DNA from: an uncultured Spirochaetales bacterium
GTDB taxonomy: Bacteria > Spirochaetota > Spirochaetia > Sphaerochaetales > Sphaerochaetaceae
NCBI GenBank assembly: GCA_944390025.1
Contig: CALXOK010000010.1
Span: forward strand, 1-51,051
Direction of reading: 5' to 3'
DNA: 51,051 nucleotides
The notes beneath the pieces are model-generated. The model did not search any database. It had not been told where the DNA came from and saw only the letters and a program-made list of their open reading frames with translations. Below, one piece after another: positions 32,572-41,559 of the stretch. Made by a program: the position numbers and the translations under genes. Within the stretch, counting starts at the first letter, position 1, and each line of letters begins with the position of its first letter.

Positions 32572-33618
32572 ATGAATTCAAGCATTGACAACAACACAGA
32601 TGAAAACAGACTATTTAGCGAAATCAAAGAAATCGTTTTAACTTCACGGAAATACATTGTCCGCAACATCAATACAGAAATGATTTCTGCCTATTGGCAT
32701 ATCGGAAAGCTGATTGTCGAGGACGAGCAGAAGAATAAGGAAAGAGCGGAGTACGGAGAACAGACGCTGAAAACTCTTTCAATGCGGCTGACAAAAGAGC
32801 TTGGAAATGGTTTTTCCGTTTCGAACCTTCAGTTCATGAGGCGACTGTACCTTATCTATCCAAAACAACAGACACTGTCTGTTAAATTGAGCTGGTCCCA
32901 TTATTGCGAGCTTATGACAATCTCCGATGACAGCAAACGTAGCTTTTACGAAAAGGAGTGTATTGCATCCAGATGGTCTGTAAGAGAACTTAAAAGGCAA
33001 CTTGACTCATCTCTGTATGAAAGGCTTCTGCTGTCAAGAGGAAAGGAACATAAAGAAGTAGTCAAGCGTCTGGCTGAAAAGGGACAGGAAATCGAAAAGC
33101 CGGAAGACATCCTTAAAGATCCATATGTTTTCGAGTTTGCAGGACTGCCGGAAAACAAACCAGTCCTTGAGGCAGACCTCGAAAATGCCCTCGTCAACCA
33201 CATTGAGAAATTCCTGCTCGAACTTGGCAAAGGATTCATGTTTGTCGGCAGACAGCAGAGGATTACCTTTGACAACGAGCACTATTATGCTGACATGGTT
33301 TTCTATAACAAAATCTTGAGAGCCTACGTGATTATAGAACTGAAAACCAGAAAGCTTCTGCCTGCCGCAGCAGGACAGCTCAACATGTACCTCAACTATT
33401 ACAAAGCGGAGATCAATGATGCGGATGACAATAATCCGATTGGGATAATCCTGTGTACGGACAAGCCTTCTGCAAAAATCGAATATGTTCTCGGAGGACT
33501 CGAAAACAGAATCTTTGCATCAAAATATGTCCTATATCTTCCAGACAGGAAAACGATGGAAGAGGAAGTACAGACTTTCATCGAAAGCTGGGAAAAACAG
33601 GACAGAAAAGAGAATTGA
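32572..33618 (+). CDS. DUF1016/YhcG-type PDDEXK nuclease
   Basis: The 348 residues comprise an N-terminal DUF1016 helical domain (about 15-160; ISAYWHIGKLIVEDEQ, GFSVSNLQFMRRLYL) and a C-terminal PDDEXK nuclease domain with ADMVFYN (Asp241) and IIELKTRKL (Glu256, Lys258), the catalytic trio. The family is predicted to cut DNA, and is scattered among genomes in ways that suggest mobility; its biological role is unsettled. I chose the ATG at 32572, 7 nt after GAGGAG; the ATG at 32554 would lengthen it by six residues. It lies between two copies of the azlD 3' end, after a dead partial copy of itself. Confidence 0.88.
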   Translation: MNSSIDNNTDENRLFSEIKEIVLTSRKYIVRNINTEMISAYWHIGKLIVEDEQKNKERAEYGEQTLKTLSMRLTKELGNGFSVSNLQFMRRLYLIYPKQQTLSVKLSWSHYCELMTISDDSKRSFYEKECIASRWSVRELKRQLDSSLYERLLLSRGKEHKEVVKRLAEKGQEIEKPEDILKDPYVFEFAGLPENKPVLEADLENALVNHIEKFLLELGKGFMFVGRQQRITFDNEHYYADMVFYNKILRAYVIIELKTRKLLPAAAGQLNMYLNYYKAEINDADDNNPIGIILCTDKPSAKIEYVLGGLENRIFASKYVLYLPDRKTMEEEVQTFIESWEKQDRKEN

Positions 33619-33638
33619 CATCCGCAAGAGAGTAAAAA

Positions 33639-33712
33639 AACACCCTCCTGAGCATTGCAGGAGGGACGATTTTGTACATGATTCTGGTCCAGTATATATT
33701 CTAGAACCTGAT
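33639..33712 (+). repeat. direct repeat copy 2, orphan azlD 3' end
   Basis: A second azlD tail without its gene body, encoding N-T-L-L-S-I-A-G-G-T-I-L-Y-M-I-L-V-Q-Y-I-F and a TAG stop. That TAG (33701-33703 region) overlaps the stop of the convergent barrel protein gene, as expected if this is the original end of azlD before the cassette arrived. Confidence 0.8.
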
Positions 33713-34213
33713 GCCGACTCCGACAGAAGGAAGCGGGATTTCCATGACAAAGTGGACATCCGTACCGCTCTTCGGGAACGTGACGATATCCATGAGAACG
33801 CCTGTTCCGATGTTGAAGTAGACAGAGCTTGACAGGTCAAACAGGAAGTTGCATTTCACATCCATGCCGATGCCGAAGTCTCCCATGAGCTGGAAAGTAG
33901 GACCCGCCATCACGATAATCTCGAAATCGTTGTTCACGTCAATCTTGTGAGCATAATAAACACCGAGCTCAAGCTCATTGAAGTTCTGCTCTGCCATCAG
34001 CGACACATCAAAACCGGGACCATTGTTGAAAATCATGTTGAAATCCGCCTGCAGGTCGAGCTTGAAATCAAAAGGCTTGTCCTTGTCAGGATCAATTGTC
34101 ATCACTGAGCTTGTATTCTGCAGACCAACGTTCAGCATCGTATCGGTGACTGCGGCAAATGACGGGACAATCACACACACCATGAGAATAAGAACTGTAA
34201 GGATTTTTCTCAT
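33701..34213 (-). CDS. small outer-membrane beta-barrel-like protein
   Basis: The 170-residue protein starts with a signal peptide (MRKILTVLILMVCVIVPSFA, cleavage near 20-21). The mature part has amphipathic strands (FDFKLDLQADFNMIF, FDVSLMAEQNFNELELGVYYAHK, FEIIVMAGPTFQLMGDFG) and ends in GIRF, the terminal aromatic usual for outer-membrane barrels. No specific family is recognised. GGAGGTGC precedes the ATG, with an extended -10 promoter upstream. The stop lies inside the downstream azlD-like repeat. Confidence 0.68.
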   Translation of the reverse strand: MRKILTVLILMVCVIVPSFAAVTDTMLNVGLQNTSSVMTIDPDKDKPFDFKLDLQADFNMIFNNGPGFDVSLMAEQNFNELELGVYYAHKIDVNNDFEIIVMAGPTFQLMGDFGIGMDVKCNFLFDLSSSVYFNIGTGVLMDIVTFPKSGTDVHFVMEIPLPSVGVGIRF

Positions 34214-34237
34214 TTAGCACCTCCAAAACTGATTATG

Positions 34238-34246
34238 ATTATAGCA
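34238..34246 (-). promoter_or_regulatory. extended -10 promoter of the barrel protein gene
   Basis: On the minus strand TGCTATAAT gives a consensus -10 with the extended TGn element, 24 nt upstream of the ATG. No good -35 is seen, which the extended -10 can compensate for. Confidence 0.55.
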
Positions 34247-34289
34247 GAAGAATGCGGCAGAATCATCATTTTCTCATTAAAATCCGTGT

Positions 34290-34325
34290 AAAAAAGAAAA
34301 ACAGGCAGATGAAAAGGTCTGCCTG
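34290..34325 (-). terminator. terminator of the acyl-CoA ligase gene
   Basis: Read leftward, CAGGCAGA and TCTGCCTG form an 8-bp stem with an 8-nt loop, followed by TTTTTCTTTTTT. It lies 21 nt past the ligase stop. Confidence 0.85.
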
Positions 34326-34346
34326 CTGTAAGGAAAATCAGAAAGC

Positions 34347-36260
34347 TCAGTTTGCGTACATTGCCTCAATTTCCTTTGCATAGAGGTCGTTTATCACAAA
34401 ACGCCTGACTTCCTGCTTCGCGCTCAGTTCCCTGTTGACTTCAAAAGGCTTCGGAAGAACCGTGCATCTCATCACCTGCTCAAAAGGTCTGAAACCGTTC
34501 TTCGTGCTGACGTGTTCCCTGATCTCGCTATCGATAAGAGCATGGACCTCTGGCATTCTGTAGAAATCATCACGGTTCGTATAATAAATATGGTTATCCT
34601 TGAGGTAACGCTCGACCATTCCCTGGTCGATGACAACAAGAGCGGAAAGATATTTCCTGTCCTGACCGACAACGACACTGCTCATGACATACGGGGAATC
34701 GTTTATTGACTCCTCAATAGGAACCGGCTCGACATTCTCACCTCCGGACAGGACGATTGTATCCTTTGCCCTTCCAACAATGGAATATTCACCATTCACG
34801 GTCCATACGGCAAGGTCGCCTGTGTTGAACCAGCCGTCTTCATCGATGACACGTGCGGTCAAATCAGGTCTCTTGTAATAGCCCTTCATGATCTGAGGGC
34901 CTTTTGCATACAGAACACCTTTTTCTCCCGGTCCGCATACCTTTCCATTCTCATCGACAATCTTCAGCTGGATTCTGCCAAAGGGCCAGAGTGTTCCAGG
35001 AGTTCTCCTGCTCCAGCGTCTGAGGCCGATGACAGGACTCGTCTCAGTCAGTCCGTAGCCGTCAACGACATTGATTCCGATTGCCTCAAAGAACTTGTCG
35101 ACAGACTCAGGCATGGAACCGCCGCCGGAGATTCCGACGATGAAGCTGCTGCCGAGCTTTAACTTGATTTTGCTGAACACAAGTCTGTCACCAAGAGCGG
35201 CAAGCGGCGTGAGAACTAGAAGAGGAAGAGCGCTTACAAGCACGGATGCCACACGGCTTCTCTTCCTGTAATCTTTTGTACGGCCAAAAAAGAGGTTGCG
35301 GAATCTGGCTCTGGCTGTTCCGACGGAAACGAAGAAGTTGAACAGTCCCCTCACAACAGGCTTGGCGCTCTTCATCTGGGCATAGACACCGTTCTTCACA
35401 GTCTCCCAGATTCTCGGGACAGAGCCCATGATGTGCGGATTCACACGCTGCAGGTCATTCAGAAGAATCTTTCCAATCGGTTTTGAATATGCGACAGTAC
35501 TTTTAAGATAGATGATTGCATACTGGAGGATTCTCTCAAAGGAATGCCAGACAGGCAGTACAGAAAGCCATCTCTGACCAGGTCCGACAGGATAACCGAT
35601 GTTGTCGATTTCTCCTGCAATAGAATAAAGATTGGCCTGAGTGAGCATGACACCCTTGGGTTCTCCGGTCGTACCACTTGTGAAAATGACTGTCGCGAGG
35701 TCATCCATTTTTCCTGCTTCCACACAGGCCTGTACAAGCCTGCTGTCCTTCTCAAGCCGGGCGAGACCTTCGTTGACGAGGTCATCCTGCATGAGAATCC
35801 TGACATTGTTCTCATTCTCAAGCGCTTCAAGACCCGCAATTACAGCCGGATCCATGACAATCAGGATTTCCAGCTCCTTGAGCTGTGAGCGTACAGAGAG
35901 AATTTTGTCCAGCATCTGATGGTTCTCGACAAAGACGATGCGGGACTGTGTGGTCGAGAGAATGAAGGCAAGCTCTCCTGCCATGCTGTCACGTCCTCTG
36001 GGGACATTCGCAGCTCCGCAGGACTGAATTGCAAGGTCCGCCACAAGCCAGGCGGCCCTGTTGTCACTGATATGTCCGACAAGTTCTCCCCTCCTGAGTC
36101 CGAGAGACATCAGTGAAAGGGCGAGAGCAGAAACCCTCTGTCCTACAGTCTGATATGAATAGCTGATGAACTTTCCTTTTGCATCCTTCTCCATCTGAAG
36201 GATTCTGTCTCCGTCTGTCCTCACTCTGTCAAAAAAGAGCTGAGGCATTGTATATTCCAT
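34347..36260 (-). CDS. long-chain fatty-acid--CoA ligase (AMP-binding)
   Basis: The 637-residue adenylate-forming enzyme activates fatty acids to acyl-CoA. The P-loop-like motif is TVIFTSGTTGEPKGVMLTQ (about 188-206), then DGYGLTETSPVI (about 395-406), the hinge NTGDLAVWTVNG and the catalytic-Lys region near the C-terminus (SAKQEVRRF). The size and the central insertion fit the long-chain (FadD/FAA-type) branch common in spirochaetes. No signal peptide; probably membrane-associated. Single gene, closed by a good terminator. Confidence 0.92.
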   Translation of the reverse strand: MEYTMPQLFFDRVRTDGDRILQMEKDAKGKFISYSYQTVGQRVSALALSLMSLGLRRGELVGHISDNRAAWLVADLAIQSCGAANVPRGRDSMAGELAFILSTTQSRIVFVENHQMLDKILSVRSQLKELEILIVMDPAVIAGLEALENENNVRILMQDDLVNEGLARLEKDSRLVQACVEAGKMDDLATVIFTSGTTGEPKGVMLTQANLYSIAGEIDNIGYPVGPGQRWLSVLPVWHSFERILQYAIIYLKSTVAYSKPIGKILLNDLQRVNPHIMGSVPRIWETVKNGVYAQMKSAKPVVRGLFNFFVSVGTARARFRNLFFGRTKDYRKRSRVASVLVSALPLLVLTPLAALGDRLVFSKIKLKLGSSFIVGISGGGSMPESVDKFFEAIGINVVDGYGLTETSPVIGLRRWSRRTPGTLWPFGRIQLKIVDENGKVCGPGEKGVLYAKGPQIMKGYYKRPDLTARVIDEDGWFNTGDLAVWTVNGEYSIVGRAKDTIVLSGGENVEPVPIEESINDSPYVMSSVVVGQDRKYLSALVVIDQGMVERYLKDNHIYYTNRDDFYRMPEVHALIDSEIREHVSTKNGFRPFEQVMRCTVLPKPFEVNRELSAKQEVRRFVINDLYAKEIEAMYAN

Positions 36261-36328
36261 TGTCTTATCCTCTTTATTTACATTCTGACATTTTTTGTCA
36301 ATTTGTCAATAACATAGGATATAAACAA

Positions 36329-37474
36329 TTATTTGTCAATCTTCCCGTCATGAAAAAATAAATGTGCTGCAATGAGACTTGTAAGCGGTGTGACAAGAAG
36401 AAGTCCTGTGCAACCGGTCAGTGTCTGTACAATCTCGGATGCAATCATCTTGCTCGTGAGAATGTTCAGCACAGGAGTGCTCTGCGCCATATAGACCATC
36501 ATCACAGTAAGCCATGAGCCCATATATGCAAGAAGAAGCGTTGTGGTCTGTGTGCCGACACCTGCCCGGCCGACAGCCATGCCTGATTTTATAAGTTCCT
36601 TTCGTGAGATTCCGGGAGCATGCTCACAGACTTCAGCCATCGCAACACTGACATCAATGGACAGATCCATTATCGCTCCTCCTGCAGAAAGCGCGACTAC
36701 TCCTACGAAAAGACTTGTCAGGTCAAGTGTCTGAAAGCCTGCATACAGAAGGCTCTCGCTCTGTTCAAGCACTGAGCCATGGATGCTCAGCACAGATGTC
36801 ATGAAGTATCCCGTCACTGCCGTTGCAAGGGACGCTGATACGCTTCCAAGAATTGCGGCAAGGCTCCTGCGGCTGACACCCCCTACAAGAAGAAGCGTCG
36901 TGACAGTGATAAGCATCAGCGTGAATATGCATACAAAGAGCGGATTGATGCCATGCAGTGTTGCAGGAATCAGGAGTTTCCATATGCAAAGGAAGGCGAA
37001 TATGAATGAGATAATTATCCTGACACCGGAAAAACGTGCAAAAAGTATCAGCAGTGCGGCAAAGGCGATTGCCAGCAACAGTTCCTTTGTCAGACGGTAG
37101 AAGTCAATCATATTGATGAAAATCGGCCTGTCTTCACTGTCACGCTCGACCAGAACCCAGGCAAGGTCTCCCTTCTGGAAGACTTTGTCATCAGCAAGGG
37201 AACCTGAGAGCATGTTTATTCCTTCCATGACGAGCCCTTCGTGAGAGCCTGAAAGGATTTCCACTGTGCAGCGCTGCTCTCCCTGTCTGAAAAGCCCGAT
37301 CTGTATAATCGTACTGTCATCAGTGTCTATGACACGGGCTTTCGCTCCTTCTGCATTCACATAGATTGAGCGCTGGAAACCAGTTGGAATGAAGATGAGT
37401 ACAAGTGAGACAATGACGAGAATGACTGCAAAGGTCACTTCTCCTTTCTTTTTTATCAGATTCTTTTTTTCCAT
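36329..37474 (-). CDS. YibE/F-family membrane protein
   Basis: This 381-residue protein has an N-terminal helix (about 13-30), an extracytoplasmic beta-rich domain (about 31-125) and then seven or eight membrane helices. The YibE/F pattern is seen in FLCIWKLLIPATLHGINPLFVC and LSAGGAIMDLSIDVSVAMAEVCEH. The function of the family is not established to my knowledge; transport is likely. It lies downstream of the alkaline phosphatase, separated by a GC-rich hairpin, so it may be in the same transcript at lower level. Confidence 0.87.
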   Translation of the reverse strand: MEKKNLIKKKGEVTFAVILVIVSLVLIFIPTGFQRSIYVNAEGAKARVIDTDDSTIIQIGLFRQGEQRCTVEILSGSHEGLVMEGINMLSGSLADDKVFQKGDLAWVLVERDSEDRPIFINMIDFYRLTKELLLAIAFAALLILFARFSGVRIIISFIFAFLCIWKLLIPATLHGINPLFVCIFTLMLITVTTLLLVGGVSRRSLAAILGSVSASLATAVTGYFMTSVLSIHGSVLEQSESLLYAGFQTLDLTSLFVGVVALSAGGAIMDLSIDVSVAMAEVCEHAPGISRKELIKSGMAVGRAGVGTQTTTLLLAYMGSWLTVMMVYMAQSTPVLNILTSKMIASEIVQTLTGCTGLLLVTPLTSLIAAHLFFHDGKIDK

Positions 37475-37491
37475 GTTAATAACAGACGGAA

Positions 37492-37519
37492 GCTTGCCCC
37501 TGTATCATGAGGGGCAAGC
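37492..37519. terminator. GC-rich hairpin between alkaline phosphatase and YibE/F genes
   Basis: GCTTGCCCC and GGGGCAAGC form a perfect 9-bp stem with a 10-nt loop. The tract that follows leftward (TTCCGTCTGTT) is only moderately T-rich, so it may be a partial terminator or an RNA-stabilising element. Confidence 0.55.
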
Positions 37520-37542
37520 CTGATTGAGAATCAGTTCTGGAT

Positions 37543-39009
37543 TTACTGCACATCGCACAGAGCAAACAGCTTGTGAGCGACTTCAGTATTATCGTATGAA
37601 CCGGAAAATGCCTCGGCACCTTCACCATAAGCATACACAGGAACCGGAAGACCAGTATGTGCATAGCTTGTCCAGCCGATACCGGCCTTGTTGTTGATGA
37701 TGTGTGTCAGTGTGACAGAAATCGGGTTGTAACCACCGTAGAGAAGGCTTTCCTCATAACCGTCAGTATTGCCTGTCCTGTCATCTTCATAGGCCTTCTG
37801 GAGCTTTGCATACTCATACTCGTTCATGACAAGCGCCTCGACATCATTCTGTGTGCCAGGAGCTGTGAGACCGAATGCATCCTCAACCATTTCCATAAGA
37901 CGGCTGAATGTAAGAGTACCGGCTTCCTTCTCAGCAGCGATGAGTTCATCGAAGGCCACATAGCTCATCTTCTGGTTTCTCAGAAGATCGAATGCTGTGT
38001 TGTAGCCTGTTGCTGCGTATCCGATTGTCATACCTCCAGTCTCGTGGTCACCTGTCACGATGATGAGGGTCTCATCCGGATGGGCGAAAGCGAACTCAAG
38101 AGCGACTTCAACGGCCTCATCGAGAGCGACTGTATCTGACATATTGGCGACTGCATCATTTGCGTGACCGGCCCAGTCAACCTTACCGGATTCACACATC
38201 ATGAAGAAACCAGTCTCATTGTAAAGAACGTCGATGCCCTTTCTGACGAAATCTGCAAGAGAGAGATCCTCAGCTTCCTGGTCGATTGCATATCTCATCG
38301 CACCGTCGTCCTGAAGATTCGGGCTGACTGCATAGACCTTGCCGCTGTCTGAATTGAGTGAAAGGATTGTATCCCTGTCATCTGTCACGAGATAGCCTGC
38401 ATCCTCGAGAATTTCATAAAGGCTGCCATCCTCATTCTCAAGGAGAGAACCGCCTGCGAAGTAGTCAAAACCGCTTGCAGCCATCTGCTGACCGATTTCG
38501 AAGTAGTCGTTTCTGGAAGCGATATGAGCATAATATGCGGCAGGAGTCGCATGGTTAAGTGTGACAGAAGAAATGATGCCGACCTTCCATCCAAGCTGCT
38601 CTTTGACCTTCTCCGCGATTGTCTCTCCGGCAGTGACCTTATCAACACCCATTCCTATGACACCAGAATGTGTCTTGAAGCCGGAAGACAGGGAGGTTGC
38701 CGTACTTGCGCTGTCCGGACAGAATGAGGTGCTGTCCTGTGTGTACTGCAGACCTACAACAGGGAACTGGGTGAATGTGAGTTTCTCAAGCTCGACAACT
38801 CCAGATGTGTTGTCACCATTGTAAATCTGGGCTGCATTAGTCTGAGGTGAGCTCATACCGTCACCGATGAACATGAAAACATATTTCGGTGAAGCATTTT
38901 CAGTCTGAACGCTGATTCTGCTCTGTGTCTCTCCTGCTCCCTGGGCAAAGAGACTTGCTGCAACAAGAAGAACAACAAGCAGGCTGAAAACAGTCTTTCT
39001 GAGTTTCAT
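37543..39009 (-). CDS. alkaline phosphatase, exported
   Basis: The 488-residue enzyme hydrolyses phosphate esters outside the cytoplasm. The signal peptide is MKLRKTVFSLLVVLLVAASLFA, cleaved near 22-23. The first metal motif is FMFIGDGMSSPQ (about 45-56). The nucleophile Ser lies in CPDSASTATSLSSG (Ser near 101). Later metal ligands are in GKVDWAGHAND and TGDHETGGM. This is the PhoA family. No pho box could be identified; AGGATAATC stands before the ATG. A periplasmic phosphatase suggests scavenging of phosphate in the gut lumen. Confidence 0.92.
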   Translation of the reverse strand: MKLRKTVFSLLVVLLVAASLFAQGAGETQSRISVQTENASPKYVFMFIGDGMSSPQTNAAQIYNGDNTSGVVELEKLTFTQFPVVGLQYTQDSTSFCPDSASTATSLSSGFKTHSGVIGMGVDKVTAGETIAEKVKEQLGWKVGIISSVTLNHATPAAYYAHIASRNDYFEIGQQMAASGFDYFAGGSLLENEDGSLYEILEDAGYLVTDDRDTILSLNSDSGKVYAVSPNLQDDGAMRYAIDQEAEDLSLADFVRKGIDVLYNETGFFMMCESGKVDWAGHANDAVANMSDTVALDEAVEVALEFAFAHPDETLIIVTGDHETGGMTIGYAATGYNTAFDLLRNQKMSYVAFDELIAAEKEAGTLTFSRLMEMVEDAFGLTAPGTQNDVEALVMNEYEYAKLQKAYEDDRTGNTDGYEESLLYGGYNPISVTLTHIINNKAGIGWTSYAHTGLPVPVYAYGEGAEAFSGSYDNTEVAHKLFALCDVQ

Positions 39010-39102
39010 GATTATCCTCCAAAGATGATTTTGTTTGTTTTTATGGCCACATGTTAAAAAGCCGGAGTGAAAACAAAACAGTGTCGATGGTGAAAAAATC
39101 GT

Positions 39103-39131
39103 GAAAAAAGCGGGGCGTTTTAGAAACGTCC
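39103..39131 (-). terminator. probable terminator of the AraC-type gene
   Basis: Read leftward, GGACGTTT pairs with AAACGCCC (one A-C mismatch) around a 3-nt loop, followed by CGC and six T. It lies 59 nt past the AraC stop and upstream of the alkaline phosphatase. Confidence 0.5.
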
Positions 39132-39189
39132 TTCACATTTTAGGTTAGTAAAACAATTTAAAAATCCAGTGAACTGTCTGAGCCCGTCA

Positions 39190-40017
39190 TCACAGTCCGC
39201 CATGGCTGTGCGTGCGGAACTCCATCGGCGTCATACCGGTTACAAGCCTGAAGCGCTGTGAGAAATAGCTTCCGGAAGAAAAACCGACACTTTCAGCGAT
39301 ATCACTGATGCTCAGCTCCGTTCCTGCAAGAAGGTTCTTCGCCTCGGTCACTCTTTTGGAAAGAAGGTATTCCATCGGACTTGACCCTACTGCCGCGGTG
39401 AATTCCCTGATCAGATGATACTTGCTCAGGTTTGCAACCGAGGCAAGTGTATCAAGACTGAACTGCTCTGCATAATGTATATCTATATATTCTTTAGCAT
39501 CTGCGATATTGCTGCGCATCAGTTTCTCTTCAGAAACACCCATCTCCAGCACCCTGTTGCGGATCAGAAGCACCATGAGCCGGTAGAAGCAGCTTCTGGC
39601 CATCATCTCGTAGCCGCCCTGCTTCCGCTGCATTTCACGGTATATGTTCCTTATAAGAGAGAAGACATCATCCCTGCTGTTTCCCAGATCCGCAACGGGG
39701 TCGAAAGATTCATCTGCAGAAAGGACGGTTATATTTGAGATTCCGAGACACAGATACTCAAGAGGCCTGTCTTTTGACGATATTTCAGTATGCATCAGAT
39801 GAGGAGGGATGATGACGAACTGGTTTTCACAGATATCACGCTGTTCGCTTCCGATAACTATCTGTCCGTCCCCCGAGATTATATAAAGCATTTCGAGAAT
39901 GGAATGCGAATGCACGACACTCAGCCACTCATTGTCATACCGGGAATACGTGATGTACCTCAGCTGAGGAAGAAGAGACTCATTGTCAACTCTTATCTCA
40001 TAACGCGATATGCTCAT
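39190..40017 (-). CDS. AraC-family regulator of the glycan cluster
   Basis: A 275-residue regulator. A cupin sensor domain (about 25-110: SHSILEMLYIISGDGQIVIG, VIIPPHLMHTEIS) is followed by two AraC helix-turn-helix units (about 175-272: LDTLASVANLSKYHLIREF and ISDIAESVGFSSGSYFSQRF), then the signature RLVTGMTPMEFR. It diverges from the binding-protein gene across a 134-nt gap, so it most likely activates the importer/GH112/sulfatase operon in response to an imported sugar. The inducer is unknown. Confidence 0.9.
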   Translation of the reverse strand: MSISRYEIRVDNESLLPQLRYITYSRYDNEWLSVVHSHSILEMLYIISGDGQIVIGSEQRDICENQFVIIPPHLMHTEISSKDRPLEYLCLGISNITVLSADESFDPVADLGNSRDDVFSLIRNIYREMQRKQGGYEMMARSCFYRLMVLLIRNRVLEMGVSEEKLMRSNIADAKEYIDIHYAEQFSLDTLASVANLSKYHLIREFTAAVGSSPMEYLLSKRVTEAKNLLAGTELSISDIAESVGFSSGSYFSQRFRLVTGMTPMEFRTHSHGGL

Positions 40018-40082
40018 ACCTCATATTTTATGTATTCTTGAGGAAAATAGCAATAAAACTAAAAAACTGAGCAATTTCGTGA

Positions 40083-40112
40083 TTGTTGGATTCTGAAAAC
40101 ACCTTCTAAGAT
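40083..40112 (+). promoter_or_regulatory. candidate promoter of the importer operon
   Basis: TTGTTG (40083-40088) and TAAGAT (40107-40112) are 18 nt apart, 39 nt before the binding-protein ATG. Both are weak matches, as expected for an activator-dependent promoter; the A/T-rich bases between it and the AraC start are the likely activator site. Confidence 0.45.
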
Positions 40113-40151
40113 TTAAGCATAGTGGTAAAAAACCTACAAAAGGAGAAACAA

Positions 40152-41435
40152 ATGAAGAAAGTATTTGTATTCGCTCTGATTGCCCTCATGGCAGTCACAT
40201 CAGTCTTCGCTACAGGTACAACTGAGACAACTGCAGCAGCACCTGCAGCAGGCGCAGCTGAAAGCGGAAAGATTTATGATGGCGTTGAACTCACAATGTG
40301 GTCAATGTGGAACGCAGCTGAGCCTCAGGGCCAGGCTATCATCGATGCAGCAGCCCAGTTCGAGGAAGAGACAGGTGCTCACGTCAACATCGAGTTCCGC
40401 GGACGCGATATCAAGACAATCATCAACACAGCTCTTCAGGGCGGTGAAGATATTGATATCTTCGAAGAAGCATATGACAGAATCTATCTCCAGTATGCTC
40501 CGTACTGCTATGACATGAGCGCAATGGCTGATGCAGCAGGATATGACGAATTCAGCTATCCTCTCTTTGTTGAGATTACAAAGGAAGCAACCGGTGGCAA
40601 GCTTGTTTCAGTCGCTGAGCAGCCGAACGTCGGCGGTATCTTCTACGACAAGGCAAAGTTCGAGGCAGCAGGAATCACAGAGACTCCGACAACATGGGAA
40701 GAGTTCCTCGATGTCTGCCAGCAGCTTGTTGACGCTGGTTTCCAGCCTCTCGCTCTTGATTCAACATATGCAGACTTCACATTCGGCTATCACCTCAACA
40801 GATATGTTGATGAGCCTTCAACAAAAGAGCTCGCACTCAACGGCGGCTGGTCACAGGAGCCTGGCGTTATCGCAGCTGCTAACGACATCATCGATTTCGT
40901 GAACCGCGGCTACCTCGCTGAAGGCGCTCCGGATGAATATCCTGCAGGCCAGAACAAGATCGGTTTCGAGAATGTCGCAATGGTCGTCTGTGCTGACTAT
41001 GTCACATCAGAAGTCAACAACAACACCGGCGCCAACATCGAGTGGGGTGTCTTCAACTACCCGACAATTCCTGTTGAGGATGGCGGAAACGGCTCAACCG
41101 GTTCATACGGCGGAACAAACTCTCTGGCAATCACAAGCTACTGTGAGAATCCTCAGGCAGCATTTGACTTCGTCATGATGCTCGTCAGCGGTGAAGTCGA
41201 CCAGAAGAGAGCAGACAATGTTCCTCAGATTCCTGCTGATCCTAGAAATATCTGCACTTCTCTTGACGGTGCTGTCGAGACTATCATGGCTGCAGACAGT
41301 GTTCTTGGCTGGACAATGGGTCTCAATGCCAATACAGACCTCACAGCAATGATCAAGGAAGTCGTCATCCAGCTCTATGAAGGCCGCTACGCTACAGGCG
41401 AAGCCTTCGCAGCAGCTCTGGACGCTCTCTATTGA
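40152..41435 (+). CDS. ABC sugar transporter substrate-binding protein
   Basis: The 427-residue family-1 solute-binding protein has a signal peptide (MKKVFVFALIALMAVTSVFA) and then a Thr/Ala-rich linker (TGTTETTAAAPAAGAAES). The start MKKVFV follows AAAGGAGAAACA; a longer frame from 40122 is unlikely. The mature part has two lobes: ELTMWSMWNAAEPQG QAIIDAAAQFE and GIFYDKAKFEAAGITETPTTWEEF, then SYGGTNSLAITSYCENPQAAFDFVM. No clear lipobox. It binds the sugar outside the inner membrane for the two permeases downstream. By context the ligand is a galactosyl-N-acetylhexosamine disaccharide, perhaps sulfated; this is inference. Confidence 0.9.
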   Translation: MKKVFVFALIALMAVTSVFATGTTETTAAAPAAGAAESGKIYDGVELTMWSMWNAAEPQGQAIIDAAAQFEEETGAHVNIEFRGRDIKTIINTALQGGEDIDIFEEAYDRIYLQYAPYCYDMSAMADAAGYDEFSYPLFVEITKEATGGKLVSVAEQPNVGGIFYDKAKFEAAGITETPTTWEEFLDVCQQLVDAGFQPLALDSTYADFTFGYHLNRYVDEPSTKELALNGGWSQEPGVIAAANDIIDFVNRGYLAEGAPDEYPAGQNKIGFENVAMVVCADYVTSEVNNNTGANIEWGVFNYPTIPVEDGGNGSTGSYGGTNSLAITSYCENPQAAFDFVMMLVSGEVDQKRADNVPQIPADPRNICTSLDGAVETIMAADSVLGWTMGLNANTDLTAMIKEVVIQLYEGRYATGEAFAAALDALY

Positions 41436-41457
41436 GCTATTGATTAGGTGAAAAGGA

Positions 41458-41487
41458 AGGGGGCAGGCAAAAACCTCCCCCTTTCAT
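41458..41487 (+). terminator. attenuating hairpin after the binding-protein gene
   Basis: AAGGGGG-C-AGG pairs with CCT-CCCCCTT (one bulged C) around a short A-rich loop, followed by TCATTTTC. Such hairpins usually raise binding-protein mRNA over the permease mRNA by partial termination or by protection from decay. Confidence 0.65.
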
Positions 41488-41559
41488 TTTCTTGCTGGAG
41501 ACATTTCATATTCCAGCAGCGACTTGCAGTGCAAGCTGTAAGAAAAAAAGGAGGCGGTT

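Noticed and set aside
40122..40151. Upstream start for the binding protein (MVKNLQKEKQ)
   Set aside because: It would place ten charged residues before a perfect signal peptide; GGAGAAACA points to the ATG at 40152.
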